From contig JAQFVV010000273.1 in the NCBI GenBank assembly GCA_028023455.1, positions 385,489 through 449,488 on the forward strand: 64,000 bases of DNA, in the 5' to 3' direction. The notes below the pieces were generated by a model. It made no database searches. It was not told the DNA's origin and saw only the letters and a list, made by a program, of their open reading frames with translations. Shown here one piece after another: positions 1-16,100 of the stretch (the stretch's first letter is position 1; every line of letters begins with the position of its first letter). Position numbers and translations under genes: made by a program. This stretch comes from Epiperipatus broadwayi. Its lineage: Eukaryota; Onychophora; Udeonychophora; Euonychophora; Peripatidae.

Positions 1-383
1 TTGAGTTTTATGAGGTTAGCTTTTAAAATATTTTTCAATTTAAGTTAAAGTAATTTATTTGAGAAACAGAGTATCATTTGAAGTGTAAGTTTAGGAAAAC
101 AAGTTATTGATTGCCATTTTTTTTTAAAAAAAAAAAAGTTTTTTTTTTCCTATTGTATAAGAAGGTTTGAAAAGTTTTAGAAAAATCATAAATTTAAATA
201 TAGAGTAGGAGATTTGAAAAATAATAAAATGTGGATTGCATTTGCAGCCCATAATGATTGTATGAAGGTCTGAATAAAATGAGGTGGGCATTGATAGAGT
301 ACATTATATGTGATAAGATTTTCCATTTAAAATGCTTAATCAAGACTAGAAAAAAATGTAAAAGATATATGGTTATATAGATC

Positions 384-955
384 ATGTACAAATGTAATAA
401 AATAAGTAAAAAATGGTTTCTAAGTGCAGATAGTTTAAAGAAGTTAGGTGAAATGGAGGAAAATTTAGATAAGAAAAATGAAATAAAGTTCATATTTAGT
501 AAAGTGATAAGATATATGGATGACAAAATAAATAGTGCAATTGAAATAGTTATACAAAGAATAAGTAAGATAGAAAAAGAGGTAAAAGATGTGAAGGAAA
601 ATTAAAAAGCATTGGACATGAAGTATGAGCAGATCAAGGAATTAATGAATAGAAACAATAAGAAGAAAGTTGATGACATCCAGAAGATGGAAGATAATGT
701 TACAGATGTTATAGTGGAAGTTAACTACAAGACATACTTAATGGGGTATTCACTAAATAGAGGATGTTGAATTGTTATTGCAAGGGAAAATAGAAATAAA
801 TATGTAAGAGTGTTTTGGCCTAGATCTACTAGATTTAAGGACATTACAGATAAAGTAAAGAATCCAGGTAATAAAGTTGTTTATGTTATGGTAGGGACAA
901 ATTATTTGTCAGAGCGATTGGAGAAAGTAATGGATGAGAACAAAAAGAAGGACTA
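384..955 (+). pseudogene. LINE ORF1-like remnant
   Basis: A 73-codon open frame (384-605) rich in Lys, Glu and Ile reads like a coiled coil. After one stop the same kind of text continues (KYEQIKELMNR, then VRVFWPRSTRFKDI near 810-845, then MVGTNYLSERLEKVMDE to about 950). Coiled coil followed by a basic domain is the usual layout of an L1-type ORF1 RNA-binding protein. It lies directly upstream of endonuclease and reverse-transcriptase remnants on the same strand, which supports that reading. Several stops make it non-functional. The assignment as ORF1 is inference from position and composition; no zinc knuckle is visible. Confidence 0.4.
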
Positions 956-1296
956 AGAGTAGGTTGATTACTATCAAGATTCATTTGATATGACATGTTC
1001 TATAAATGGCACATTGAAAAAAATATGCAAAAGAAATTATGTTATGTTTGTGAATGTGTGGGGTTTTTATTATTAATAAGAGGGTGTTATAAAGTAAAAA
1101 TGAATATCTTAGAAAAACAAAGAAGTGTTGCATTAGGGGTTCTGATTTACAAAAAAAATATTATAATTTGGGAAACACATAAAGACTGGTAGGGCTTTAA
1201 ATTACAGAATTATCAAAAAAAGGTTAAGAATGGTCAGGATGTAAGAAGTAAACAAGTGTTAGCTGATTTAAATATAAATTTAGATGAGGAGAGAGA

Positions 1297-4207
1297 ATGG
1301 GGAAATCTAATGATAAACAAGCTAATTACAAATATAACAGAGATGAAAATGTCAAAAGAATTTATAAAAGGATATTAAGAAAGAAAGAAATTGTTAAAAT
1401 TGGATATTTGAAAATGCAAGATGGTAAAAGACCAGAAAAATGGCTGGACTTAAACAAAAGAGTTAAAAATAAAAGGCTTGAGGTATTAGCCATAGTGGAA
1501 ATACATCTAAGAGCAGAAGAAAAACCTACACAGGAACATTTGGTATGGAAGGGCATAAATAGAAAAAAGATGTTTTATGGTATAGGATTTATGCCAAAAA
1601 GAAATTTAAATACTGCAAAGTGTCAAGAAAATTCAGGATTGAGATAAGGTTATGAAAACAAGAATGGATGGTAGCTATAGAGTATATGTCCAAGGAAGAT
1701 AGTAAAACTATAGTGGGGTGTAACAGCATATATAAATGCCTAGTTAAAGATGTACAGAGTTTCAAAAAAGAGGAAAAATATGAAAGAAATTGATGAGGTG
1801 GATAACAAGGATGAACAGCTTTTGAAAATTATCTGTCAGAAAGTAGATTTGAGCATTGAAAATTTATCAAATATTTATAAGAAACAATACACATGATCTA
1901 AAAATAATATATTTCACACAATAGATTATGTATTAGTAAAAAAATGGAACCACATTAAGTATGGAAAATTAAAATATTTAAAAATGAAGAGAAAGTATGT
2001 AATAGTGATCATATTTTCTTTAAAATAGAAATGATTAATAATGTGATGAAAAATAGCAATAAAAATAGAAAGGATAGTGAAAAAAGTGGAATGAGAATGA
2101 ATGATAAAAATAAGATAGAAGAATATAAAATAAAATTAGAAAATATGGTGTAAGATTTTGTTGGGGTTAATATAAGGACTGATGTGGTCAAAGTAGAAAA
2201 AGTGGCAAATAGTATTTCAAGTGAAAATATTCAGAAGTATAAAAGTAATACAAAAGTGAGAATATAGTAAAGGTGTAAAAGAGAGAGGAAAAGTATGCAG
2301 AAAATATAAATGTGCTATTAAATACAAAGAAAGTGAAAAAGATGTTAATATTAAATGGGAATTTTTTTTTAAAAAAAGAATGTTGGCTAAAACAGATAAT
2401 TATAGAGAAAGAATGAAATTAAATAGTAAATTATTAATAAAAATGTAAAAGATGGGAATAAAAAAAAATGGAATTATTTTAAAACGAGACAAGTAGGGGG
2501 AAGAGAAATAGCATTACTAAATGATTAGAAAAAAAGTGTATATCTAAAGAAGAATTAGAGACAATCTTAAATAAGTATGTAATGGATATATAAAAGATGT
2601 TAGATGTGAAAGACAGAGTGGTAACAAATGTTAAAGCACATTGCAATGTAAATATTAGTTTTACAGAAAATGAATTGTCTGAGGCAGGGAAAAAGTTGAA
2701 AAATGGAAAGCAAGAGGTTTATGTGGATGGACAGTAAATATGGTGATGAATTTGGGAAATAAAGCAAAATTAAATCTATTAAAATGTTTTAATGAGATGA
2801 TACAGAAGACAACAATTCCAGATAGCTGGAATCATACAAGAATAAGGCTATTATTTAAAGGAAAGGATAAGCACAATAGATTATTAATATATTATAGACT
2901 AACAGTGGTAGCATCAGTGTTATACAAAGTTTTTGCATACATGGTGAATGAAATGGTGGGAAAATGAATGAAATAAAATAATATAATGGGGAAAATGCAA
3001 GGAGATTTTAGATTCAATAGTCATATAGAAAATAGTTTATGTGCATCACACAACTTATAGATGTAATTAGGCACATAGGTAGACAATTATACATGGTCTT
3101 TATAGAAGTAGAGAAAATATATAATAAATAGAAATAGAATGTGGTTATGTTTATTAAATTGGAGAATGAATGGAGCTTTAGTGGATCTTATTAAGAGATC
3201 GTATGTAAATAATTACTATACATGTCAATTAGAAAATATAGAATCAGAACTAGGATTGGGATAGGATTAGTATAAGGATGCCCTACATCATCTATTTGTT
3301 TTTTGTTACATTTGAGAGAAATAGAGAAAACTATAGATAAAAAGGAAGAAGGGTGTAGATACTAGTAATAAATGGCAAGGTCTTCTATTTATTGATGATA
3401 CTATTTCTGCCTAGATAGAAGGGAATATATAGAAGATATTCTGAAAAGATGCACAAGAGTTGGTAAATGATAAGGACCCAATTTAGTGAAGAATAATCAA
3501 AAGTATTGATGATAAATGCTAGGGAAAAGAGAAGAGATATAATTTTTATTTGGAATATAAAGATAAATGTGGTGAATAGGTATAATTGTAAGCGAATCAT
3601 CTTAAGTAATCAGAAAAATTATTTAGATCCATTAGAATGGAAGAATAATTGATAAAGGAAGCAAAGAAAAGAAAGGAACTGATGAATAAATCAACTGTGT
3701 TTTCATATAATAAATATGGTGTAGCAAAAATTGTATGGGCCAATATCATGGTTACCTTAATTTAATGATGTGCTTTGTATTAGTAAAGTGGTCTTAGATT
3801 ACTTAGAAAAAATACAAAAAGTTGTAGAATGACATTCATTAAGTGCAGATGTGTAGATGGCAAAGAAGACAACTCAAAGAGAAATTGGATAGTTATGTTT
3901 TTTATGAGAGATGCAAAAATCAAACTGAAAATGTTTGGTAGATTACAATTTACTGATCCAGAGAGAATAGCCATAATAGTATATAATTCATTTGTGAGTA
4001 AAGGTCAGGTAACAAGATAGGTGAAAAAGACAGTACAGTATGCAAAAATTGATAAAATGGGATCATGGTTTTAGGAACTTTTGAGTGTTATAGCGGCAAA
4101 GAATGGTATAGAGGAATAGATGCATTAATAAAATAAGGATTTGGAGAAGTGATGAACCAGTATGAAGAGTAAAAAGAGTTTAAATATATATATATATATC
4201 ATATCCA

Positions 4208-4263
<56 letters not shown>

Positions 4264-4560
4264 ATTGGATGTGAGATAATTTATAATAACAGCAAGGAAA
4301 TGTTTAAAGCTTGAACATAACGAAGTATACACATAAATGGATGACTATGGAGGTGATTTAGTCTGCAATGTTATATAAGGAAGGCACAAAAATTATTAGG
4401 CATCTGATAATTGAAAGAAAAAGCTTATGAGTAGAAAAAGTACAAATAATAAAGTTGTGGGTGAATAAATGTAAACAAAGTAATTGTATAAAAAATGGTT
4501 TCTTGGATTTTATGGTGGGTTTGGGAAAAAAGATAAGGGGTGATCTTGATATAAAGGCCA
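1297..4560 (+). pseudogene. Decayed LINE ORF2 (endonuclease plus reverse transcriptase)
   Basis: Remains of a non-LTR retrotransposon polyprotein broken by many stops and frameshifts. The endonuclease half shows LKNKRLEV-type text (about 1460-1490), VEIHLRAEE (about 1495-1520), and an IDYVLVKKW segment near 1920-1950 followed by a possible SDH-like end. The RT half shows the linker AGKKLKNGK (2685-2710), SWNHTRIRLLFKGK (2825-2865), a YRLTVVASVLYKVF block (2890-2935), GDFRFNSHIENSLC (about 3000-3040), and LLFIDDT (about 3383-3403) as the probable YxDD catalytic motif. C-terminal text continues to roughly 4000; the end is uncertain and may coincide with the TA tract near 4200 or the unresolved text to 4560. 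Product would nick target DNA and copy element RNA. Clade not determinable with certainty. Confidence 0.65.
4199..4274. repeat. (TA)n tract inside a short palindrome
   Basis: A run of about 25 TA repeats (4211-4260) is flanked by inverted arms TCATATCCAATGT (left) and ACATTGGATGTGA (right), matching at 12 of 13 positions. It is the first of several TA tracts in the window that lie at a palindrome centre. Confidence 0.8.
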
Positions 4561-4812
4561 TAATGTGTATAAAGATGACGTTGGTGAAATGGGAAGGAGC
4601 AGGATAGAAAAGAAAATGGAGAAAAACTTAGGATGGGAATCGAACAGAAGTTAATGTGACTAAAATGTTTCTCTTGGCATAGTGGCTGAGAGTCTTCTGA
4701 CTCTGATAAAAAATAAGCCATAGTGCATCACATTGCATAAATGTAAATTAATGCAGGCATATTGAAAAGGGAAAAATTAATATTTTCCAAAAAGAGCTGT
4801 TTATCTCTTTCT

Positions 4813-5419
<607 letters not shown>

Positions 5420-6191
5420 TGAGAAGGAGGAGGTGGCAAAAATTGGTTACATCATATAGAGTCTTTAGTAATTGTTAAAGATTTAATATTTCAGTTCTTA
5501 TTGTTGGTCCATTCTGGCTTTCTATTTTTTCTGAGGTTATGTTTTGTGTATCCATCATAATGCTGCTCTTATTTTAAAGAGAGACCAAGTGGCAGCAAAA
5601 ATATCTGACAGTGCAAAAATATTGTCTCTTTCTTTGTTATTTTAGCTTGTTATGATATGTGTAAAGATGTTTTTTTTAATTGTTTCCTAAGGTGAATGTG
5701 CATCTGGTACACCATAAGGAATATATGCTGAAAGTAGCTGCATGTATTATTGGTATTTTGTTTTGCTTGAATGTTTTCAGCATTTTTTTTTTATTGTGGT
5801 TTTATTTTTTTCCTGTAATTGGTCAACATCAGTTGTCTTACTTTCTCTAAGCCTCTACAGTAGTGTATCAAATGTTATTGTGTTTCTTCTTTTTGGTGAT
5901 ACAAATCACATATTGAATCAACATTTAGGTAGAAACTTCTGAATGAAATGAAATGTTCTGTAGGTTAAGCATTTAAATTCAATTTGACAATAAAGTAAAA
6001 AAAAATTGGTTCTAGATACCATCTTTTGTATTTTTTGAGTTGTCTAACATTATCTATTTGCAGTACTGTTAGCTGATTATCATCTTTTTTGTTATGAGAT
6101 AGAAAATCATGTATTTGTCTATAAGTATATTCAATAAAGTTTGTAAGTGTTATTTTGTTTTTAATGTTTTCAATACTTTTTAATAGTGTAT
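5420..6191. other. Unassigned AT-rich spacer
   Basis: No motif or domain was recognised. The part nearest 6190 may be the 3' untranslated region of the minus-strand LINE remnant that follows. Confidence 0.3.
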
Positions 6192-7600
6192 TTATATAAT
6201 TACCTGTGGGAGGGTGTTGGTCAGTAGTATGATTTCTAGTTTTTCCTCTATGTTTGGGAAATGTCTAAATATGACAATCATTAGATTTACTGTTTTTTGT
6301 GTGTAGAAAGTTTGTATTGCATGCAGTCCAAAGCCATTCCATTTTGTTGGTTGGTTTAGTTGCTTTATTGAGATTGCTAATACTTTTCCTTTCCATAGCA
6401 GCTTGCTGCATAAGGAGTTAATTGCTGAAGTAAATGATTTTGTGAAATTTATTATTCGCAAGTAGTAAGTGATTTTCATCATAATAAGCTGATTATATAA
6501 AGATACTTTTGAGTAGATTGAGAGATCAGATTTGGAGAGTGATTCAGTGAAGTCCTCGGCTTCTGCTTTAAGTCTGTTTTGTATTGACTTTATCATTTCT
6601 TTTATGCCCAAGTGGAAAAGGAATCCCAGAAATATATTGTGTTTCCCTTAGTATATCTGTGTGTTTAATTTACCCTCAAATATTGTCCATGCAGCTGAAT
6701 TGTTGGTGTTGATATTTAGCCTAAAATTTGCTATAAATTATTTTATGATTTCCTGTAGTACAGGTAATTGCTTATTTGATTTTAAAAATACTGTAAAAAT
6801 CATCTATGTAAGCTATACATTGTATGTGTTGGTGTTTGGAATTGGAATTCCTTGGTTTTTTTAATTTTATCTAACAGGAGGTGCTGAGAGGAGGTCCATG
6901 TGGGATTGATTGGCTGGGATAGAAAAATGGTGAAGGTCTTCCAATGAGTGTAATTGTGCATGTCTCTGTTTAGTAGCAAGTTGATAATTGCATATAAGTT
7001 TGTGTGACGTATTTCTGTATTTTAGTTGAATTAACAGTATTTTGATTGAAACTGAATCAAATTATTTCAAAATCTAATTACATGGCCATTTCTTTTAGTT
7101 CCTGCATTAATGATTGTTTTGTATATCAGTGCTTATATCAGTGCTGCTTGACCTTTTGATGATCTTTTTTTGATACTGATGTTGTGGTATTATTTTTATT
7201 ATATATGGTTCAATTTTTTTTTTTAAACTTTTTCCAAAATTTTTAATCCCAAAGCCTCCATTGAGTTTGGCATTAGATTGAAGACTGTGGTAATTGGTTC
7301 TTGATGTTATAATGATGGGACCATTGATGCATGATATAGCCCATACATATTGTATAACTTTTGGGATAGTTGATTTGTCAGCCGGAACTTGTATGTGTTT
7401 GTAAATTGGCTGAGATGGGACAATACAAATTGTGGGATTGGTGGGAGTCCTGGGTGGAATGTACCTGATATTGATGCTAGAATGGGTGCAAAATCTGTAA
7501 TTTTAAATGGTGTCTCTGTTTCTGGTTTTCCAAAAAAAAAAACATACCTGTGTTTTGAATTGGTTATGCTTTATTAACTTTTATTTAAAGTGATGAAATA
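6192..7600 (-). pseudogene. Tx1/L1-type LINE ORF2 C-terminal fragments
   Basis: The minus-strand frame 6192-6611 reads IYSKVSLYNQLIMMKITYYL, then LCSKLLWKGKVLAISIKQ and WNGFGLHAIQTFY. This is the post-RT segment of L1/Tx1-type ORF2, where a conserved K/W-rich block is followed by a GGxGL-type motif. A second block of the same type, on the same strand at about 7220-7400, contains NGGFGIKNFGK. Two such motifs in 1.2 kb imply two overlapping LINE ends, or a nested insertion. Both are broken by stops. Family is inferred from resemblance to the two longer LINEs at 26-31 kb and 45-50 kb. Confidence 0.5.
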
Positions 7601-7639
7601 CGGGTTGTATATTATTTTGTCCAGCTGCAGTTTTCCCAT

Positions 7640-9790
7640 CCCATTATAGTGAAAAAATTCAGTGAATATTATTTTAGTCTTTTCAAAATTTGACTTTAGT
7701 CCTAATTTGCTAATTTCATCTCATAACTCCTGCATCATATCCTGCAGATCTAAAGCATTATTTGCAAAAAACAATTACAGCATCTGCAAAATATAAATGA
7801 CTTAAATAATCTCCATTTATTTTCACTCTTTTAGCTTCCCATTTTAATCCACAAAATATTTTTTGCAACACTGCTGTAAAAAATTTTAGGGGATGGAGTC
7901 ATTCTGTTTTGCAGCCTTTTCATTGGTAACATTCCTTGTCTCATTTAGTAATCTAATTGTTGTTGCATTTTTATAAAGATTCTTCGAAATATAACTATAT
8001 CCTGGACATACATTGATGATCCAATGCTTTAATCACTGAAGACATTTTTGTAGAATCAAAGGCTTTTTCATAATCTGCAAAACATAATGGCAACTCATAT
8101 TCATTTGTCTTTTATATAACTTCACTGAATACCTGGATATGATCTACTGTTCTAAAACCACTTTTAAATCCAGACTATTCTTTTACTTGGTAGAAGTCGA
8201 ATGTTCTCTGTAAAAGAATTGTAATTATCTTGGTAAAAAAATGTTTAAAACTGTTAAAAGTCTGATTGGTCCTTATAGTCTAATATCTTCTTTATCTCCT
8301 TTTTAAAATATTAATATTAATATTGCATTCTTCCAGTCATCTGGTACGTCTTTAACATTTAGGAAATTTGGTATATAATTTTACTAAAAAATATATATTT
8401 CTTCACTCACTTGTTTTAACATATCAATTGTAATTCCATCATTACCTTGAGATTTACCTTTCTTCATAAATTTAATTGCATGTCTCACTTCTTTATTTAA
8501 AATTCTGGGCAATTTAGATGATATAATAGATATAGGAAGTACTTGTTTTTTATTACTATATAATTTTTGATAGAAGTCTTCTATGCATTTCATGATGTCA
8601 TCTCTCTTTTTAGTAATAATTCCATTTTTTTTTTTCTTATAGCTGATATAATTTTAATCAATACCAAAATGTTGGTTTATACTCTTGAGACTTTTATTCT
8701 TTTTTATAGCTTTCCTTTCTTGTTCACATTTTTACATTCTTATATCATATTCAATGCTTTTCCACACCATTTTACAAAATTCAAGTTAGTTGATCATTTT
8801 TATGCATCATTTTTGTGTATTTTCATATTTCTCCTTTCTTCATAAATTCTTTAGTCTCAATAAAAATTTTATTGGTTAATTGCTGCTTTTTTCTACCAGC
8901 TATCTTTGTTGCTGTTTTTAAAAGTGTATCAGTTATTTTCATATTAATTGAATTCAAATCTGAATCATGTTCAAAATCTACTAATACTTCAAACTGATTT
9001 GTAAGTTCTAATTTAATTTCAGTAGATTGTTTCTGAAGATTAGGAATATCAATGGTAAATATTGTTTTTGTTAATAATTTTTATCTTTTTATATTTGCAT
9101 TAACATGTATCTTACCTCCTTCAAATTGATTATCACTTCCAGTGTTAAATTTATTATGAACATTACAATCTTGAAATATGTAATTTCTGTTAGCCAAAAT
9201 ATAATCCAATTCTGTTGTACCTTCATTTGGATGCTTCCACGTTCATTTCCTTTTAACATTTTTCTCAAAAAAATCATAATATATATATATTTTACTGCAA
9301 GTTGCACAAGTCTATGTCATCCCTCATTTCTATTACCATAATCAAAATTATCTACAACACTTTTATCTTTGATTTGTTTACCAATTCTAGCATTAAAGAT
9401 TCCCATAACAATTTTAAAATGTTGTTTACTCTGATCAAAAGTCTTTTCTACATACATATAAAAATCTTCTACTACTTCATCACTATGAGAACTAGTTGAG
9501 ACATAAACTTGAATTATCTGCATTTGGTATCTGCTATTAAGTTGTGTAACTAATTTTGCCATTCTGTCTGATACACCATCAATCTCCACAATATTGTTCT
9601 TTCACTTTTTATTTATAATAAAAATCTACTCAACTTGTATTTCCAATATTTGTTCTTTTATAATATACTACATGCCCACTTGTTAAATCAATTGTCTCTA
9701 CAGTTTTTTCTAACTTCACAAAGTATAATAATGTCCCATTTAATATAAGATAATTCTTCTAATTCTTTCAATCTTCCTTCACTTGAAAGT
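7640..9790 (-). pseudogene. RTE-like LINE remnant (endonuclease plus RT)
   Basis: Reading the minus strand from 9790 downward, an APE-type endonuclease segment is clear: SDRMAKLVTQLNSRYQMQII, SSHSDEVVEDFY, IVMGIFNARIG (GDFNAKIG-type, with the first Asp replaced by Ile), then DNFDYGNRNEG (9317-9589). The RT region follows: IEDFYQKLYS and FMKKGKSQGNDGITIDMLK (8384-8593), TVDHIQVFSEVI and LCFADYEKAFDSTK (about 8040-8150), and LYFADAVIVF-type text near 7780. Motif wording is that of RTE/BovB-like LINEs. Frameshifts and stops are frequent, so the element is dead. Confidence 0.7.
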
Positions 9791-9871
9791 GATCAGCAGT
9801 TGTAAGTACCTAAATAAAAATCATCATCAAATGGTCAATTATCTTATATTAAATGGGACATTATTATACTT
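9721..9871. repeat. 35-bp perfect inverted repeat
   Basis: Bases 9721-9755 are exactly reverse complementary to 9837-9871, separated by 81 bp. The pair sits at the 5' boundary of the minus-strand RTE-like LINE, so it may record a 5' inversion or fold-back during insertion. Confidence 0.9.
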
Positions 9872-11738
<1,867 letters not shown>

Positions 11739-12000
11739 TGTGTTCTGGACCAACTGATGTGTCCTGGTTTAAGATGAAATGTGCATCTTGGGATCATAAT
11801 TTTTTCACATGGTGTTAGTCATATGTTTATAATTCTATCCCTCTACAAGGTGTTAAAAGCTGAAAGATAACATACTCTAACTTGTGAGAGAGGAATGTAA
11901 TGAAAATTACACTCCAAAAAAATTATTCATTATTGGATAACCTCTAATCTAATAAATGACTAATAAAATATTATTATAATTTTATTAACTGATATGTGTT
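11739..12000 (+). repeat. Left LTR-like direct repeat
   Basis: About 260 bp beginning TGTGTTCTGGACCAACTGA, directly repeated about 4.0 kb downstream (15749-16014) with moderate divergence. Shared blocks include TCTGGACCAACT, ATGTGCATCTTGG, TGTTTATAATT and TTATTGGATAA. The pair brackets a Ty3/Gypsy pol remnant, so they are best read as old LTRs. No target duplication was found, and the 3' boundary is blurred by TA repeats. Confidence 0.6.
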
Positions 12001-14559
<2,559 letters not shown>

Positions 14560-15670
14560 AACAGAGTAGCTTATATGGTAACCGATGACATATACCAAGA
14601 AATAGAACATAAAATAATACAGTTAGGGTGTAATGATAGGGAGTGGAGAAGTCAACTTAAAGAGGTACTTGTGCAAAATGAATAAGTATTTACCATAAAA
14701 TCTTGAATTATAAAGTTATGTGTTTATCAGATAAAGGTGAAAGAAGAAACTCATTTCCAGGGTAGGTCATATCCAGCTCTTGTCAAATATAAAGATGAAT
14801 TTGATAAACATATGGAACATTGGGGTGTCATAAAAAAACAATTGTCAAAAAAAGATGGCTCTATGGGAGAATGCTAAATGCTCATCAGTTAAACACTTTT
14901 ACTATATATGATTGGGATGTGCCACAATAAATTACAGATTTGCTGTTAGAATTAAAAGGAAAGAAATATTTCTCATCATTCAATTTTGCATCAAGTTATT
15001 GGGATATGTCACTTCATGCTAAGAATCAAAATTCATGGAATTCCAGTATAAAGGCTTTAATTACATGTTTTAACGAATTCCATTTGGACTAGTTAACAGT
15101 AGATCAGGGCTATTGTGATGTTTAGACCAGGTACTTTCTCAGAGGATAAAGCAATTTATATTATATTATATTATATGGACAATGTCAGGATAGTGTCACA
15201 ATCACCACTGGAACATTTAGAAAATGTAATTGTGTTCCTTAGAGAATTTCACCAAATGAATATTACAATAAATCTTAAGAAAAGTAATAAACTACAGGAA
15301 AAATTATATTTCTCAGTCATTTTATATATGCTAAGTTACCATTCGACAAGATAAAAGTGATTGTTAAATTCCCTCAGCCAAACAATAGAAAACAGATTAG
15401 ATAGTTCCTTGGTATATGTAATTTCTATCAAAGGTTCTACAAGAATTTTTCTACAGATATGAAAGCACTTGTCTGCCTGCTGAGAAAAAAGAGCAAGTGA
15501 GCGTGAATGAAAAAGACACAAACAAGCATTTAATCAGATGAAAGAAAATTTTGTAGGTACTGTAACACTTGCCTATTCTAATTTTGCCAAACCTTTTATG
15601 TTACAAACTGACAATAGTAGTGTAAAATTGGGGGCAGTATTGTCCAGGAAAATGAAGATAAGATAGCTCA
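14560..15670 (+). pseudogene. pol: Ty3/Gypsy pol remnant (RT to start of RNase H)
   Basis: Fragments in changing frames follow Ty3/Gypsy order: DREWRSQLKEVL (pre-RT linker, about 14640-14670), HWGVIKKQLSKKDGS (about 14820-14865), LKGKKYFSSFNFASSYWDMS (about 14955-15015), IPFGLVNSR (about 15080-15105), the catalytic YMDN in place of YLDD (about 15175-15186), HLENVIVFLREFHQMNITIN, then FAKPFMLQTDNSSVKLGAVL (about 15585-15645), the N-terminus of RNase H. The rest of RNase H and all of integrase are missing before the downstream LTR-like repeat. Premature stops and shifts make it non-functional. Confidence 0.8.
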
Positions 15671-15748
15671 AGTTTTATATTTTTTAAGTGAGAGCTGCAT
15701 ATTTAACACTATCAAATAAACTGTAGTAATTTGCTATGTGTAAAAGAT

Positions 15749-16014
15749 TGTGGTCTGGACCAACTCCTGAATGCTAGCTCAAGATAAAATATGCATCTTG
15801 GTGAATGTAGATTTTTTACATGTCTTTGGTCACCTGTTTATAATTATATTCTTGCACAAATAGTTAAATTCAATAGAAATTATATCCTGCCTTTCTTGAG
15901 AGTGATGTAGTGAATATTATAGTACAGAAATATTACTTATTATTGGATAATCATTAGTCTAATGAATGACTAATAAGAGACCTGCTCTAATATTATTAAA
16001 CTGATTAAATAAAT
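15749..16014 (+). repeat. Right LTR-like direct repeat
   Basis: Diverged direct copy of 11739-12000, starting TGTGGTCTGGACCAACT. It directly follows the truncated RNase H, consistent with an internally deleted Ty3/Gypsy element. It ends at a TA tract. Confidence 0.6.

Positions 16015-16019
<5 letters not shown>

Positions 16020-16099
<80 letters not shown>
16020..16099. repeat. (TA)n microsatellite
   Basis: About 40 uninterrupted TA repeats directly after the right LTR-like repeat. Confidence 0.98.
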
Positions 16100-16100
<1 letters not shown>

